Source of the DNA: Candidatus Thioglobus sp.
Lineage (GTDB): Bacteria > Pseudomonadota > Gammaproteobacteria > Arenicellales > UBA868
Assembly (NCBI GenBank): GCA_004212795.1
Contig: SHBR01000020.1
Location: 1-33,077 of the forward strand
DNA length: 33,077 nt
Direction: 5' to 3'
Positions within the stretch are counted from its first letter, which is position 1; each line of letters opens with the position of its first letter. Position numbers and translations under genes: made by a program. The notes under the pieces are model-generated. The model was not told where the DNA came from and did no database searches. It saw only the letters and a program-made list of their open reading frames with translations. Of the stretch, positions 1 through 9,656 are shown one piece after another.

Positions 1-916
<916 letters not shown>

Positions 917-931
917 CCCGAGGGGTCCGAA

Positions 932-1924
932 ATGCAGGCACTGGTTTATACCGCAAATGAAGAGATGGAATTTCGAGAAGAGGCGGATGCCACTCCGCTT
1001 GACGCGGGTGAAACGCTTGTCGAAATTGAAGCGGTTGGTATTTGTGGTTCGGATATGCACGCTTATCTCGGCCATGATCCAAGGCGAGTGCCGCCACTAA
1101 TTCTTGGCCATGAAGCGGCAGGTCGGGTGTTGGACGGCCCTCTCTCTGGAAAACGCGTCGTTCTTAATCCGCTGATTACCTGTGGGCACTGTGATCACTG
1201 TCTAAACGGCCAGCAGAATCTTTGTGCGGAACGTGACCTCATTGGCATGTACCGGCCCGGTGCTTTTGCACAGCGAATTTCAATGCCTCATAGAAATCTG
1301 ATTGAAATTCCTGAAGGCATGGATGCAGCGCTCGCCGCTCTTACTGAGCCTGCAGCAACGGCTATCCATGCGGTAAACCTCGCTGAGCGCGCGCTCGCAC
1401 GTCCCATTAGCGAGGCCCGAGCATTGGTCATCGGTGGTGGCTCCGTAGGTCTCTTCGCTGCGCTAACCCTCGCTCATCGCGGAGTTACCCGCCTTACGCT
1501 CGCGGACACCAATCTCCTTCGCAGAAAAAGCGCTGAAAAAACCGGTGTTGCTGAAATCATCAATCCAATTGATCATCCCGCGGCAGATTCATCCTTTGAT
1601 CTTGTAATCGATGCCGTTGGCGGTAAAGCATCCCGACAGGCATCCGTTGCCTCGGTCGTTCCCGGAGGCGTGATCATGCACATCGGCCTCATGGACAACA
1701 ATGACGGCCTCGACATCAGACGTATCACGCTTCAGGAAATTACATTCATTGGCACCTATACCTATACGCCCGTCGATCTTCGCAATACCTTAAGACATCT
1801 GCACTCAGGGGCACTGGGCAAACTAGACTGGATCGATGAACGACCGCTCGCCGAAGGTGCCAAGGCATTTAAACAGCTTAATAGTGGAGATTGTGGGGCA
1901 CCAAAAGTGATACTGCGACCTTAA
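932..1924 (+). CDS. hpsP: Zinc-dependent alcohol dehydrogenase, probable DHPS dehydrogenase HpsP
   Basis: A 330-residue medium-chain dehydrogenase. Catalytic zinc ligands are Cys38 (GICGSD) and His60-Glu61 (LGHEAAG). The structural zinc lobe has Cys84, Cys87, Cys90 and Cys98 (CGHCDHC, then NLC). A glycine-rich NAD-binding motif (VIGGGSVGLFAA) follows near residue 165. It begins 15 bp after the SDR stop, so it is probably in the same operon. The order HisD-like, SDR, Zn-ADH is the reason for proposing HpsP; the sequence alone supports only a sorbitol/threonine-dehydrogenase-like enzyme. It ends 7 bp before the stop of the convergent cytochrome gene, leaving no room for a terminator between them. 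Confidence 0.85.
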   Translation: MQALVYTANEEMEFREEADATPLDAGETLVEIEAVGICGSDMHAYLGHDPRRVPPLILGHEAAGRVLDGPLSGKRVVLNPLITCGHCDHCLNGQQNLCAERDLIGMYRPGAFAQRISMPHRNLIEIPEGMDAALAALTEPAATAIHAVNLAERALARPISEARALVIGGGSVGLFAALTLAHRGVTRLTLADTNLLRRKSAEKTGVAEIINPIDHPAADSSFDLVIDAVGGKASRQASVASVVPGGVIMHIGLMDNNDGLDIRRITLQEITFIGTYTYTPVDLRNTLRHLHSGALGKLDWIDERPLAEGAKAFKQLNSGDCGAPKVILRP

Positions 1925-1931
1925 AAACAAT

Positions 1932-2249
1932 TTAGTCTGTATCAAATTGGTAGAAAGTCTCGTTTAGATAAGCCACGATATCATCGAGCTCGTAATTATT
2001 AAGGCCTGTTTTCGCCTGATCGTTACAAAAATCAACAGCCCCCATCAACCCCTCAATTGTTTTGACATTTCGGTTTTCCCGCAAGTAGATTTCTCCACCA
2101 TCACCGCCAACAACACTCACATGACAGCCCATACAAAAGTTGTCATGTAGCGGCTTTCCATCTTCCGCTTCGCCCGCAAGCAACGCCATAACGGACAAAG
2201 GCAAAATCAAAAGGATAGCGCCAGCGGAAAGTCTTCTAATAATTTTCAT
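1932..2249 (-). CDS. Small secreted monoheme cytochrome c
   Basis: A 105-residue protein with a basic N terminus, a hydrophobic core to about residue 25 and one heme-attachment motif, CMGCH (about residues 39-43). A methionine in the EGLMGAV stretch could be the sixth ligand. The C-terminal half is acidic, as in small soluble electron carriers of the periplasm. It lies on the same strand as the allantoin genes, 73 bp downstream of allA, so it may be read with them or from its own promoter. No reaction in the leftward genes needs a cytochrome. The urate oxidase PuuD further along the window carries its own C-terminal cytochrome c domain, so an electron-acceptor role for PuuD is a reasonable but untested guess. 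Confidence 0.85.
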   Translation of the reverse strand: MKIIRRLSAGAILLILPLSVMALLAGEAEDGKPLHDNFCMGCHVSVVGGDGGEIYLRENRNVKTIEGLMGAVDFCNDQAKTGLNNYELDDIVAYLNETFYQFDTD

Positions 2250-2322
2250 TACAGATTCCGGTCTTGATTAGTTTAAAAATATATTCTTCGCCATACCCTT
2301 GAATCAGCACGGCATTTTTCAT

Positions 2323-2814
2323 TCAGCTCAGCATGACTATAACCGGCATCTCAAGACTCGCCTCGACCAGATTATCGCCGGGACCGCCACGATCGATCAC
2401 AATGAAATCCTGCTGCTCAACAAGGACTAAAAGAGGGTGATGCCAAACGCCCGGATTAAAATTAACGCCTTGATGACCTCTTGCCAGAAAAACCTTCACA
2501 TCTTTCGCCAAAACCGATGGTCCCGGCGCCGCAACTGCGACTAAATAATCATGCGCTTGAAGGGGCATAAAAAATTGTGAGCCTAGCGGGTGTTTTTCCA
2601 TCATCGTGAGTGTCAGCGGGCGGGGATAAGGAGAGGCACGGAAGATATTCGCCAGCGGACGGCCGTCGTCCGTATCGATGCTGATCCGGGCAAGATCATG
2701 AAACCGCTGGGACGTACCCTGATTGATATCAACAATTCGATCATCAAGCGCTTCGACAACATCGCCAAAAAGCGAAAATTCTTCAGCGACTAGCGGTCTC
2801 GGGTTGATCGTCAT
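2323..2814 (-). CDS. allA: Ureidoglycolate lyase AllA
   Basis: A 163-residue cytoplasmic protein matching the AllA family in length and motifs. EKHPLGSQ is at residues 73-80, and the GVNFNPGVWHHPLL block at 116-129 contributes the cupin-like active site. VIDRGGPGDN follows near 139-148. AllA splits ureidoglycolate to glyoxylate and urea, the last step of purine-ring breakdown after allantoicase. It starts 9 bp downstream of the allantoicase stop, so the pair are consecutive in pathway and operon. No signal peptide is present. Confidence 0.95.
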   Translation of the reverse strand: MTINPRPLVAEEFSLFGDVVEALDDRIVDINQGTSQRFHDLARISIDTDDGRPLANIFRASPYPRPLTLTMMEKHPLGSQFFMPLQAHDYLVAVAAPGPSVLAKDVKVFLARGHQGVNFNPGVWHHPLLVLVEQQDFIVIDRGGPGDNLVEASLEMPVIVMLS

Positions 2815-2823
2815 GATCGAAAA

Positions 2824-3831
2824 TCAGCGCTGCGGCTTGCCAAAAGCTCTGAAACGACTGATGCCACCGTCGGGAAAGATATTCAAACGCAGGCAATTCA
2901 CCGCGCCTAATTCTTTAAGGGAACCACTCTCAAAGAAGTGCTGGCGATCCATCTCCGTTTTAGTGGGCGGTAGTAGATCGGGCCAGTCTGATGCCGTCTT
3001 GATCAGGTCCTCGTCATTCAAGCCACTTACCAATGCGCCTTGGACCGAACATTGATCTGGATAATTGCCTTTGAAATGTGCCGTGTCGATTTCAAGGTGC
3101 TCGATCACCCCGGGTACTCCAAGACGAACCAGGATCCAGTCGTTTCCGGGCTCACGTCTTCGTCGGGTTTCCCAACCGTCTCCCATGTTCATGCCTCGAC
3201 CCGCCGTCAATATGACCCATGGGTTTCCATAATGCGCGTTGTTGAAACCGGCAATCCGGCCACCATTTTCAATCGCTGACAATTCAGCTATGTCCTCAAT
3301 GCTCAATCGCGTCCAGTCGGGCAACGGCTCTCCGTACACCCGCAATCGCGCAACACCCCCATCAGGAAATATATTGAGACGAAGATGCGTTGCAGGCTCA
3401 GGATCCGAAATCGAAACATAATGATGGCTGTCAGGGCCAAGCGGTATCTCTGATAACAGCTCCCGCCACGTGAGGTCCCCGGGCTGATTAGAGTGACCTC
3501 CATCAGCTACTTGGATGGATGCCTTGGGAGGATAGTTGCCAGTGAAGTAGCGTGTATCGATATCGACTCCTTTGATTATCCCCCGAGTGCCAAGTTGAAT
3601 CACGAGATGGTCAAATCCGCCACCTCGGCGGCGACGGCTCTCCCAGCCATCCATCCACTTACCGTGATCATCAAACTTGTCAGCAATAAAAACCGGCTCA
3701 CCGTCCTGCAAAATTCTTTCCATCGGCGCAAAAAAATCATCGCTGCATGACAATGTTTTGGCCCCAAGTCGAGGTGACGCCAAATTCACCAAGTGTCGCG
3801 CGAAGTCAGGCATATCCACCACGTCGTTCAT
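2824..3831 (-). CDS. alc: Allantoicase
   Basis: A 335-residue protein with the internal duplication typical of allantoicase. The first half contains NLASPRLGAKTLSCSDDFFA and a GWESRRRR motif. The second half repeats the pattern with GWETRRRREPG and a matching NYPDQCSVQGA strand, mirroring NYPPKASIQVA in the first. The enzyme hydrolyses allantoate to (S)-ureidoglycolate and urea in the cytoplasm, feeding AllA downstream. Its start codon directly abuts the uraD stop (uraD ends at 3832). Using allantoicase rather than allantoate amidohydrolase means nitrogen leaves as urea at this step, so a urease elsewhere in the genome would be expected. Confidence 0.96.
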   Translation of the reverse strand: MNDVVDMPDFARHLVNLASPRLGAKTLSCSDDFFAPMERILQDGEPVFIADKFDDHGKWMDGWESRRRRGGGFDHLVIQLGTRGIIKGVDIDTRYFTGNYPPKASIQVADGGHSNQPGDLTWRELLSEIPLGPDSHHYVSISDPEPATHLRLNIFPDGGVARLRVYGEPLPDWTRLSIEDIAELSAIENGGRIAGFNNAHYGNPWVILTAGRGMNMGDGWETRRRREPGNDWILVRLGVPGVIEHLEIDTAHFKGNYPDQCSVQGALVSGLNDEDLIKTASDWPDLLPPTKTEMDRQHFFESGSLKELGAVNCLRLNIFPDGGISRFRAFGKPQR

Positions 3832-4356
3832 TTAATAATCCTCGGTAGGCACTATGATCTGGTCGATTCGAAGTCGTGCAATACGATGCACTTGAGACAA
3901 TGCACAATCAAACTCAGTGTCCCAGTCGTTTTGGACACGATGTCTGAATTGTTCCAAAATATGTTCCTTATCCAGGCCCCGAACCGCAACAATAAAAGGG
4001 AATCCAAAACTCTGCTGATAGCGATTATTCAGCTTAGTAAATTCGTCGAATTCTACATCGGTACACCGATCCAGACCGGCACCCGCCTGCTCCGCAGCCG
4101 AGGCGGCCGTCAGTTTTCCCGACACCGCTAATTTTCCAGCCAGGTCAGGGTGGTTTTGAAGCAGCTCAAGTTGTGCATCTTGACCCGCCTGATCGACAAC
4201 TTCAGACATCACTGCAAACAATGTCGATGACTCATCAAATAACGATGTTAGTCCGCTATCAAAAACCTGTTCAGCAATCCAGCATGAGTGCTCATACACG
4301 CTCCCAAACACATCTATAAATGTGTCCCGACTCATGTGACTGGGTTTTTGTTTCAT
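3832..4356 (-). CDS. uraD: OHCU decarboxylase UraD
   Basis: A 174-residue protein with the family signatures: EHSCWIAE near the N terminus, the catalytic histidine in HPDLAGKLA (His69) and the FGFPFIVAVRG block at 117-127. It decarboxylates 2-oxo-4-hydroxy-4-carboxy-5-ureidoimidazoline to (S)-allantoin. The chosen ATG overlaps the puuE stop by 4 bp (ATGA), which supports it over the in-frame Met8. It sits between puuE and alc in the leftward operon. No targeting signal is seen. The product feeds PuuE, so gene order here is nearly pathway order. Confidence 0.95.
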   Translation of the reverse strand: MKQKPSHMSRDTFIDVFGSVYEHSCWIAEQVFDSGLTSLFDESSTLFAVMSEVVDQAGQDAQLELLQNHPDLAGKLAVSGKLTAASAAEQAGAGLDRCTDVEFDEFTKLNNRYQQSFGFPFIVAVRGLDKEHILEQFRHRVQNDWDTEFDCALSQVHRIARLRIDQIIVPTEDY

Positions 4357-5306
4357 AAGGCTCGATAGGGATGGACTGATCGCCAGTGATGCGCGATGTC
4401 AATTCGTCGACAATACCAAACATGTTCATAACGACGGGTGTGCTCGATGAACCGCTCGAGTGCTGCCAGTCTACCCGGACGGCCCGCGAGGCGGCAGTGC
4501 AAGCCAACCGACATCATCTTGGGTTTATGCTCCCCCTCCGCGTACAAGACATCGAATGCATCACGCAAATAACTGTAAAACTGATCTCCGCTGTTGAATC
4601 CCTGAGGCGTCGCAAAACGCATGTCATTGTTGTCGAGAGTGTATGGAATAACGAGATGCGCATGCCCATTCACTTCCGTCCAAAATGGCAGATCATCACT
4701 GTAGTCGTCCGCATCGTACAAAAACCCGCCCTCTTCCACCACGAGCGATCTCGTTCTTTCGCTTGTCCGTCCGGTGTACCAACCCAGCGGGCGCTCGCCC
4801 GTGAGCGCGCGCAGAATTTCAATCGCCCGGTTGAGATGCGTTCGCTCAACATCCTCTGCGACATTTCGATAATCTATCCAACGGTAGCCATGGGAGCAGA
4901 TTTCATATCCGGACCTCATCGCCGCTTCAGCAACAGCAGGATTACGCTGGAGCGCCATCGCGACACCAAAAATAGTCAGCGGCACGTCGTAGCGCTTAAA
5001 CAAATCAAAAAGTCGCCAAACCCCAACACGCGCGCCATATTCATAAATGGACTCCATGCTGGGATGACGCTGTCCTGGCCACGGTTCTGCGCCCACGATT
5101 TCTGATAAAAATGCCTCAGAACTTTTGTCGCCATGGAGAACACAGTTCTCTGCACCTTCCTCGTAATTGACAACAAATTGAATCGCAATTCGAGCGTTAC
5201 CCGGCCACTTTGCATCAGGAGTATCCTGACCATAGCCAATCAAATCCCGGGGGTATGAATCTTGGTCGCGCATATCACTTAAACTGGGCCCGTTATTGGC
5301 CGACAT
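4353..5306 (-). CDS. puuE: Allantoinase PuuE (polysaccharide-deacetylase type)
   Basis: A 317-residue protein of the NodB-like polysaccharide deacetylase fold. It carries PuuE hallmarks: YPRDLIGYG near the start, then VVNYEEGAE, then PSMESIYEYGARVGVWR, and CSHGYRWIDY in the middle. PuuE is the metal-independent allantoinase, unrelated to the AllB amidohydrolase, and opens allantoin to allantoate. It is the first gene of the leftward operon puuE-uraD-alc-allA and faces hiuH across an AT-rich 173-bp spacer. Length is close to the roughly 300 residues of known PuuE enzymes. Confidence 0.95.
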   Translation of the reverse strand: MSANNGPSLSDMRDQDSYPRDLIGYGQDTPDAKWPGNARIAIQFVVNYEEGAENCVLHGDKSSEAFLSEIVGAEPWPGQRHPSMESIYEYGARVGVWRLFDLFKRYDVPLTIFGVAMALQRNPAVAEAAMRSGYEICSHGYRWIDYRNVAEDVERTHLNRAIEILRALTGERPLGWYTGRTSERTRSLVVEEGGFLYDADDYSDDLPFWTEVNGHAHLVIPYTLDNNDMRFATPQGFNSGDQFYSYLRDAFDVLYAEGEHKPKMMSVGLHCRLAGRPGRLAALERFIEHTRRYEHVWYCRRIDIAHHWRSVHPYRAL

Positions 5307-5479
5307 CAGATACTAGCTGAGAATTTCACGATTATGATTAATTATTATCAAATAATATTTGAAAATGTTTTGGTATTTTTAGATGCTGACGACAATCAAT
5401 TGGTGTGTGAGACTGATTTATTATTGTATTAAAACCGTAATTAGAGGCGGTTCGTGCAACATCGAACGCTGGAAAAAAC
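5307..5479. promoter_or_regulatory. Divergent promoter region between puuE and hiuH
   Basis: This 173-bp spacer separates the divergent puuE and hiuH operons and is distinctly AT-rich compared with its flanks. It contains a perfect 7-bp inverted repeat with a single central base, TCAAATA-A-TATTTGA, at 5348-5362, about 42 bp upstream of the puuE start. Such a dyad could be an operator for a dimeric regulator. I could not assign promoter hexamers with confidence and found no matching copy at the other purine promoters in the window. Confidence 0.45.
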
Positions 5480-5830
5480 ATGGGAAAGTTGACAACTCAC
5501 GTCCTCGACACCGCATCCGGTCTACCCGCCAGCGGCGTCCAGTGGGCGTTGTACCGCATCGAAGACACTGCAGGTTTAATTAGAGAAGGTGTGACCAATG
5601 CTGACGGCAGGAGCGAGGGACCCGTCTTGGAAAAAAATGAGTTTGTCGCGGGCGTATATGAACTTCGATTTGCGATAGGGGATTATTTTCGCCTGCGTGG
5701 AGTCAAACTTTCAGACCCGGCGTTTCTGGATACCATCGTTATCCAATTCGGTATCAGCGACTCAACCACTCATTATCATGTTCCCCTGCTGGTTTCGCCT
5801 TTTGGCTATAGCACTTATCGGGGCAGCTAG
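5480..5830 (+). CDS. hiuH: 5-hydroxyisourate hydrolase (transthyretin-like)
   Basis: A 116-residue protein with all the HIU hydrolase signatures: THVLDTASG at the N terminus (His7), Arg44 in ADGR, HYHVPLLVSPFGYSTYRGS at the C terminus with His98 and the terminal YRGS tetrapeptide. The YRGS tail separates it from transthyretin. It hydrolyses 5-hydroxyisourate, the PuuD product, to OHCU. No signal peptide is present, so it is cytoplasmic. It is the first gene of the rightward operon, 15 bp ahead of xdhA. PuuD itself lies 19 kb away. Confidence 0.97.
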   Translation: MGKLTTHVLDTASGLPASGVQWALYRIEDTAGLIREGVTNADGRSEGPVLEKNEFVAGVYELRFAIGDYFRLRGVKLSDPAFLDTIVIQFGISDSTTHYHVPLLVSPFGYSTYRGS

Positions 5831-5845
5831 AGCGCGCGCAGCCTG

Positions 5846-7330
5846 ATGAGTCATTCACGTTCAAAGTTTCATTGTCTAATTGGCAATGATCCTATTGCGC
5901 TGGAAACATTTGACCCGCATCTAACCCTTCTTGATTTTCTTCGACTCGAAAAAAACCTAACGGGAACTAAAGAAGGGTGCGCCGAGGGCGACTGTGGCGC
6001 CTGCACGGTTCTTGTCGGGCGTCTCAGAAAGGGTCAAATCGAATATCAAGCCGTCAATGCGTGCATCGCGCCTTTGGCCGCTGCTGACGGCGCGCAAATT
6101 CTAACGGTAGAGCATATCTCGGTACCGAAGCCTCATCCCGTTCAACAAAAAATTGCAGAGCATCATGGATCGCAATGTGGATTCTGCACTCCGGGAATCG
6201 TGATGAGCCTTGTAGGACTTCACGAAGCCTGTGCAGATGGTCGCACTGTCGCAGACTCGACATCGATTAATGATGCGCTCGCGGGAAACCTCTGTCGTTG
6301 TACCGGGTATACCCCGATTATTGCTGCGGCACTGTCGGCCTGCAAAACACCGCGACCCCCGCAGTCTGAGTCCCTGAGGCAGTCGGCCGAAGACATCCTG
6401 TCGACCTGGGAGCAAGAGCACACTCACCTGGAGTTACAAACCCAAAATGGTAGCTATTTCGCACCTAAGGATCTCACGCGCCTATGGGAGATCAAAAATA
6501 ACTTTCCCAATGCTCAACTCGTTGCGGGTGCGACTGATGTAGGACTATGGGTTAACAAAGCACACCAAACATTCGCACAGACTGTGGATATCAACCACAT
6601 TGAAGAACTCCGAAAAATCGAGCGCTTCCCTTCGTGTCTCACGATTGGCGCGAGCGTCACTCTTGCCGAAGGTCTGAAGCCAATGGCCGAGATTTCCGGC
6701 GATCTCGACATATTGCTTCGCCGCTTTGGCTCTGCTCAGGTTCGTTCTAAAGCGACCTTTGGAGGTAACATCGCTAATGGCTCTCCAATCGGTGATTTGG
6801 CGCCAGCTTTGATTGCCCTCAACGCGACGCTAAGGCTGGCTAACCCTTCAGGCACGCGTGATCTTGATCTTGAGAATTTCTTTATTGACTATGGCAGGCA
6901 GGACCTGGGACCCGATGAGATTGTCGAGAGTATTAGTATCCCGTTGCCAAGTGCCGCACATTTTTACTGTTGGAAAATTTCCAAACGATTCGATCAGGAC
7001 ATCAGCGCCTTAAGTGGCGCGTTCGCATTCAATATAAGCGACGGCATCATCTCTTCTGCCCGAATTGTATTTGGTGGTATGGCATCCACACCAAGGCGGG
7101 CCATTGAATGTGAAAAAGCACTGGTCGACCAACCGGTCTCTCCCGACACATTCTCAACTGCAGCAGCAGCCCTTGACGACGACTTTTCACCTATCTCCGA
7201 TATGCGAGCGAGTGCCGCATACCGAACGCTTGCCGCGCGGGGCCTTTTGGAAAAATCTATGCAGCGACTAGAGAATCGCAACCCCGGATCACTCTACTCC
7301 TTTCCCGCTGAGGTCAATGATCTTGCCTGA
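5846..7330 (+). CDS. xdhA: Xanthine dehydrogenase small subunit XdhA (2Fe-2S and FAD)
   Basis: A 494-residue subunit carrying both electron-transfer modules. The first 2Fe-2S cluster uses Cys45, Cys50, Cys53 and Cys73. The second uses Cys111, Cys114, Cys150 and Cys152 (QCGFC and LCRCTGY). The FAD-binding domain follows, with LVAGATDVG at 225-233 and FGGNIANGSPIGD at 305-317. Electrons pass from the molybdenum site in XdhB through these centres to NAD+. The gene overlaps xdhB by 14 bp. The layout corresponds to the Rhodobacter capsulatus type of two-subunit enzyme. Confidence 0.97.
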   Translation: MSHSRSKFHCLIGNDPIALETFDPHLTLLDFLRLEKNLTGTKEGCAEGDCGACTVLVGRLRKGQIEYQAVNACIAPLAAADGAQILTVEHISVPKPHPVQQKIAEHHGSQCGFCTPGIVMSLVGLHEACADGRTVADSTSINDALAGNLCRCTGYTPIIAAALSACKTPRPPQSESLRQSAEDILSTWEQEHTHLELQTQNGSYFAPKDLTRLWEIKNNFPNAQLVAGATDVGLWVNKAHQTFAQTVDINHIEELRKIERFPSCLTIGASVTLAEGLKPMAEISGDLDILLRRFGSAQVRSKATFGGNIANGSPIGDLAPALIALNATLRLANPSGTRDLDLENFFIDYGRQDLGPDEIVESISIPLPSAAHFYCWKISKRFDQDISALSGAFAFNISDGIISSARIVFGGMASTPRRAIECEKALVDQPVSPDTFSTAAAALDDDFSPISDMRASAAYRTLAARGLLEKSMQRLENRNPGSLYSFPAEVNDLA

Positions 7331-9656
7331 CTTATCCAACACGAGCGTTGGGAGACCTGTCGCGCACGATAGCAGTCTCAAACATGCCACCGGCGAAGCG
7401 CTTTACATCGACGATATTAGACTTCCGGCGGAAACGCTCCACCTTGCCGTCGGCGGTGCCGTGCGCGTTTGCGGAAGAATCGAAAAAATTGATCTTGATG
7501 CCGTGCGATCGGCGCCCGGGGTCATTGATGTTTTTTGCGCACAAGATTTGCCCGGACACAACGACGTCAGTCCTAGTGGTCGGGGGGATGACCCTATTCT
7601 GGCTCAAGAGGCGGTCAGGTTCGATGGAGAACCCGTTTTCGCGGTTATCGCCTCCAGTCATCGGGCGGCGCGGGCCGCTGCCGCATTGGGCGTCGTGACC
7701 CTGTCTGAAAGCGAGCCAATTCGAACGATCGATGATGCATTGGCAAAACAGTCTTTTGTAAGCGAGGAGCAAGTCATGGCTCGTGGAGACGCGGCCCAAG
7801 CGTTGGCAGATTCACCGTACACACTTCAGGGCATGATTCGATGCGGTGGTCAGGATCATTTTTACCTCGAAGGCCAAATTTCCGTAGCGGTACCGCAAGA
7901 AGATGGCGACATGCTGGTCTACTGCTCAACCCAACATCCAAGCGAAATTCAAGATCATTTGGCTAGGGTTCTCGGGACTCCCACGCACTCTGTGACGGTT
8001 GAGGTGAGGCGAATGGGTGGCGGCTTTGGCGGAAAAGAAAGTCAGGCTTGCCAGTGGGCCGCGCTCGCAGCGGTCGCAGCTCAACGAAACCAGTTGCCGG
8101 TGAAGTGCCGCCTTGACCGAGACGATGATATGAAACTAACCGGCAAACGTCATGATTTTCGCTTTGACTGGCGCTTGGGGCACGATGCCGAAGGACGAAT
8201 TCTCTCTGTGGATTGCGATATGGCTTCCCGATGTGGCTGTTCACTGGACCTGTCTGACCCGATAAATGATCGCGCAATGTTTCACCTTGATAATGCCTAT
8301 TTTTTCCCAGCCGTCGCCATTCGGTCGAAACGATGTTTCACGAATACGGTGTCCAATACCGCTTTTCGCGGCTTTGGCGGACCACAGGGCATGCTCGCCA
8401 GTGAGCGAATGATTGAAGCGGTCGCGCGCGCCACGGGCCTCGATCCGCTTACGGTCCGAAAGCGTAACTTTTATTCTTCAGATAACAGGAATATTACCCC
8501 CTACCATATGACGGTCGAGGACTTTGTTCTCGATGACATAGTGGAAGCCCTTGAAGAAAGCAGTGACTACTGGAACAGACGCGAATTAATTAAACAAGAA
8601 AACAACAAGAATCCTGTCACCCGCCGGGGGCTCGCGCTGACACCGGTGAAATTTGGAATCTCATTTACCGCGACCTGGTTTAACCAGGCCGGCGCCCTGC
8701 TGCATATCTATAAGGACGGCAGTGTCCATCTTAATCATGGCGGCACCGAGATGGGACAAGGCTTATTCACTAAGGTGGCCCAGGTCGTAGCGACCGCTCT
8801 CGGTCTACCCATAGGTCAGATCAAGATATCGGCAACACGGACTGATAAAGTGCCGAATACTTCGGCAACCGCTGCCTCTTCAGGCGCAGACCTGAATGCT
8901 ATGGCTGCGCGAAATGCAGCGATCGTTCTCAAAAAACGTCTTTCATCGTTTGCGTCGCGTCATTTTAAAGTAGCCATTGAATCGCTTCGTTTTGACGACG
9001 GGAAAATTGATCTTGGCGATCAATCAATCTCTTTTTCAAAACTGGTTGAACTTGCCTACATGAATCGTGTGCAGCTGTCAGCCACCGGTTTTTATCGCAC
9101 CCCCAAAATTCATTACGACCGTAAACACGCGAAAGGTCGGCCGTTTTACTACTTCGCCTATGGTGCAGCCGTAAGCGAAGTCGCAGTCGACACTTTGACA
9201 GGAGAAAATCGGGTGCTCCGCGTCGACATCCTGCACGACGTGGGTCGATCCCTAAACCCGGCGATTGACCTTGGACAGATTGAGGGCGGTTTCATTCAGG
9301 GAATGGGTTGGCTCACCACTGAGGAGCTATGGTGGGATTCACAGGGCGCCATTCGAACACATGCGCCATCGACTTATAAGATCCCCAGCTGCACCGATAA
9401 ACCTCAAAAAATTAACGTTAACCTATGGGCCCATGGCGAAAACGTAGAGCAAACGATTCATCGCTCAAAAGCCGTTGGCGAGCCGCCACTTATGCTTGCA
9501 ATCTCGGTTCATCAGGCGCTATCAGATGCCGTATCAAGTGTCAGCGCCTATCAACATGCCCCGGCATTAGACGCGCCTGCAACACCCGAAGCACTCCTTA
9601 ACGCAATTCAAATTGAGCGCGGGCGCGCCCGTCAACCGGAAACGGAGGCAACTTGA
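7317..9656 (+). CDS. xdhB: Xanthine dehydrogenase large subunit XdhB (molybdopterin)
   Basis: A 779-residue molybdenum subunit. It has HFYLEGQ with the purine-contacting Glu185, RRMGGGFGGKE at 231-241, RGFGGPQGM with Arg351, GTEMGQG near 476-482 and the catalytic base Glu722 in AVGEPPLML. These residues define xanthine dehydrogenase within the xanthine oxidase family and argue against an aldehyde or CO oxidase. It oxidises hypoxanthine and xanthine to urate. The gene overlaps both neighbours: xdhA by 14 bp and xdhC by 4 bp. Confidence 0.97.
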   Translation: MILPDLSNTSVGRPVAHDSSLKHATGEALYIDDIRLPAETLHLAVGGAVRVCGRIEKIDLDAVRSAPGVIDVFCAQDLPGHNDVSPSGRGDDPILAQEAVRFDGEPVFAVIASSHRAARAAAALGVVTLSESEPIRTIDDALAKQSFVSEEQVMARGDAAQALADSPYTLQGMIRCGGQDHFYLEGQISVAVPQEDGDMLVYCSTQHPSEIQDHLARVLGTPTHSVTVEVRRMGGGFGGKESQACQWAALAAVAAQRNQLPVKCRLDRDDDMKLTGKRHDFRFDWRLGHDAEGRILSVDCDMASRCGCSLDLSDPINDRAMFHLDNAYFFPAVAIRSKRCFTNTVSNTAFRGFGGPQGMLASERMIEAVARATGLDPLTVRKRNFYSSDNRNITPYHMTVEDFVLDDIVEALEESSDYWNRRELIKQENNKNPVTRRGLALTPVKFGISFTATWFNQAGALLHIYKDGSVHLNHGGTEMGQGLFTKVAQVVATALGLPIGQIKISATRTDKVPNTSATAASSGADLNAMAARNAAIVLKKRLSSFASRHFKVAIESLRFDDGKIDLGDQSISFSKLVELAYMNRVQLSATGFYRTPKIHYDRKHAKGRPFYYFAYGAAVSEVAVDTLTGENRVLRVDILHDVGRSLNPAIDLGQIEGGFIQGMGWLTTEELWWDSQGAIRTHAPSTYKIPSCTDKPQKINVNLWAHGENVEQTIHRSKAVGEPPLMLAISVHQALSDAVSSVSAYQHAPALDAPATPEALLNAIQIERGRARQPETEAT

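Noticed and set aside
4386-5105. 239-codon rightward open frame opposite puuE
   Set aside because: puuE is unmistakable on the other strand. The antisense product shows no family motif and has no ribosome site.
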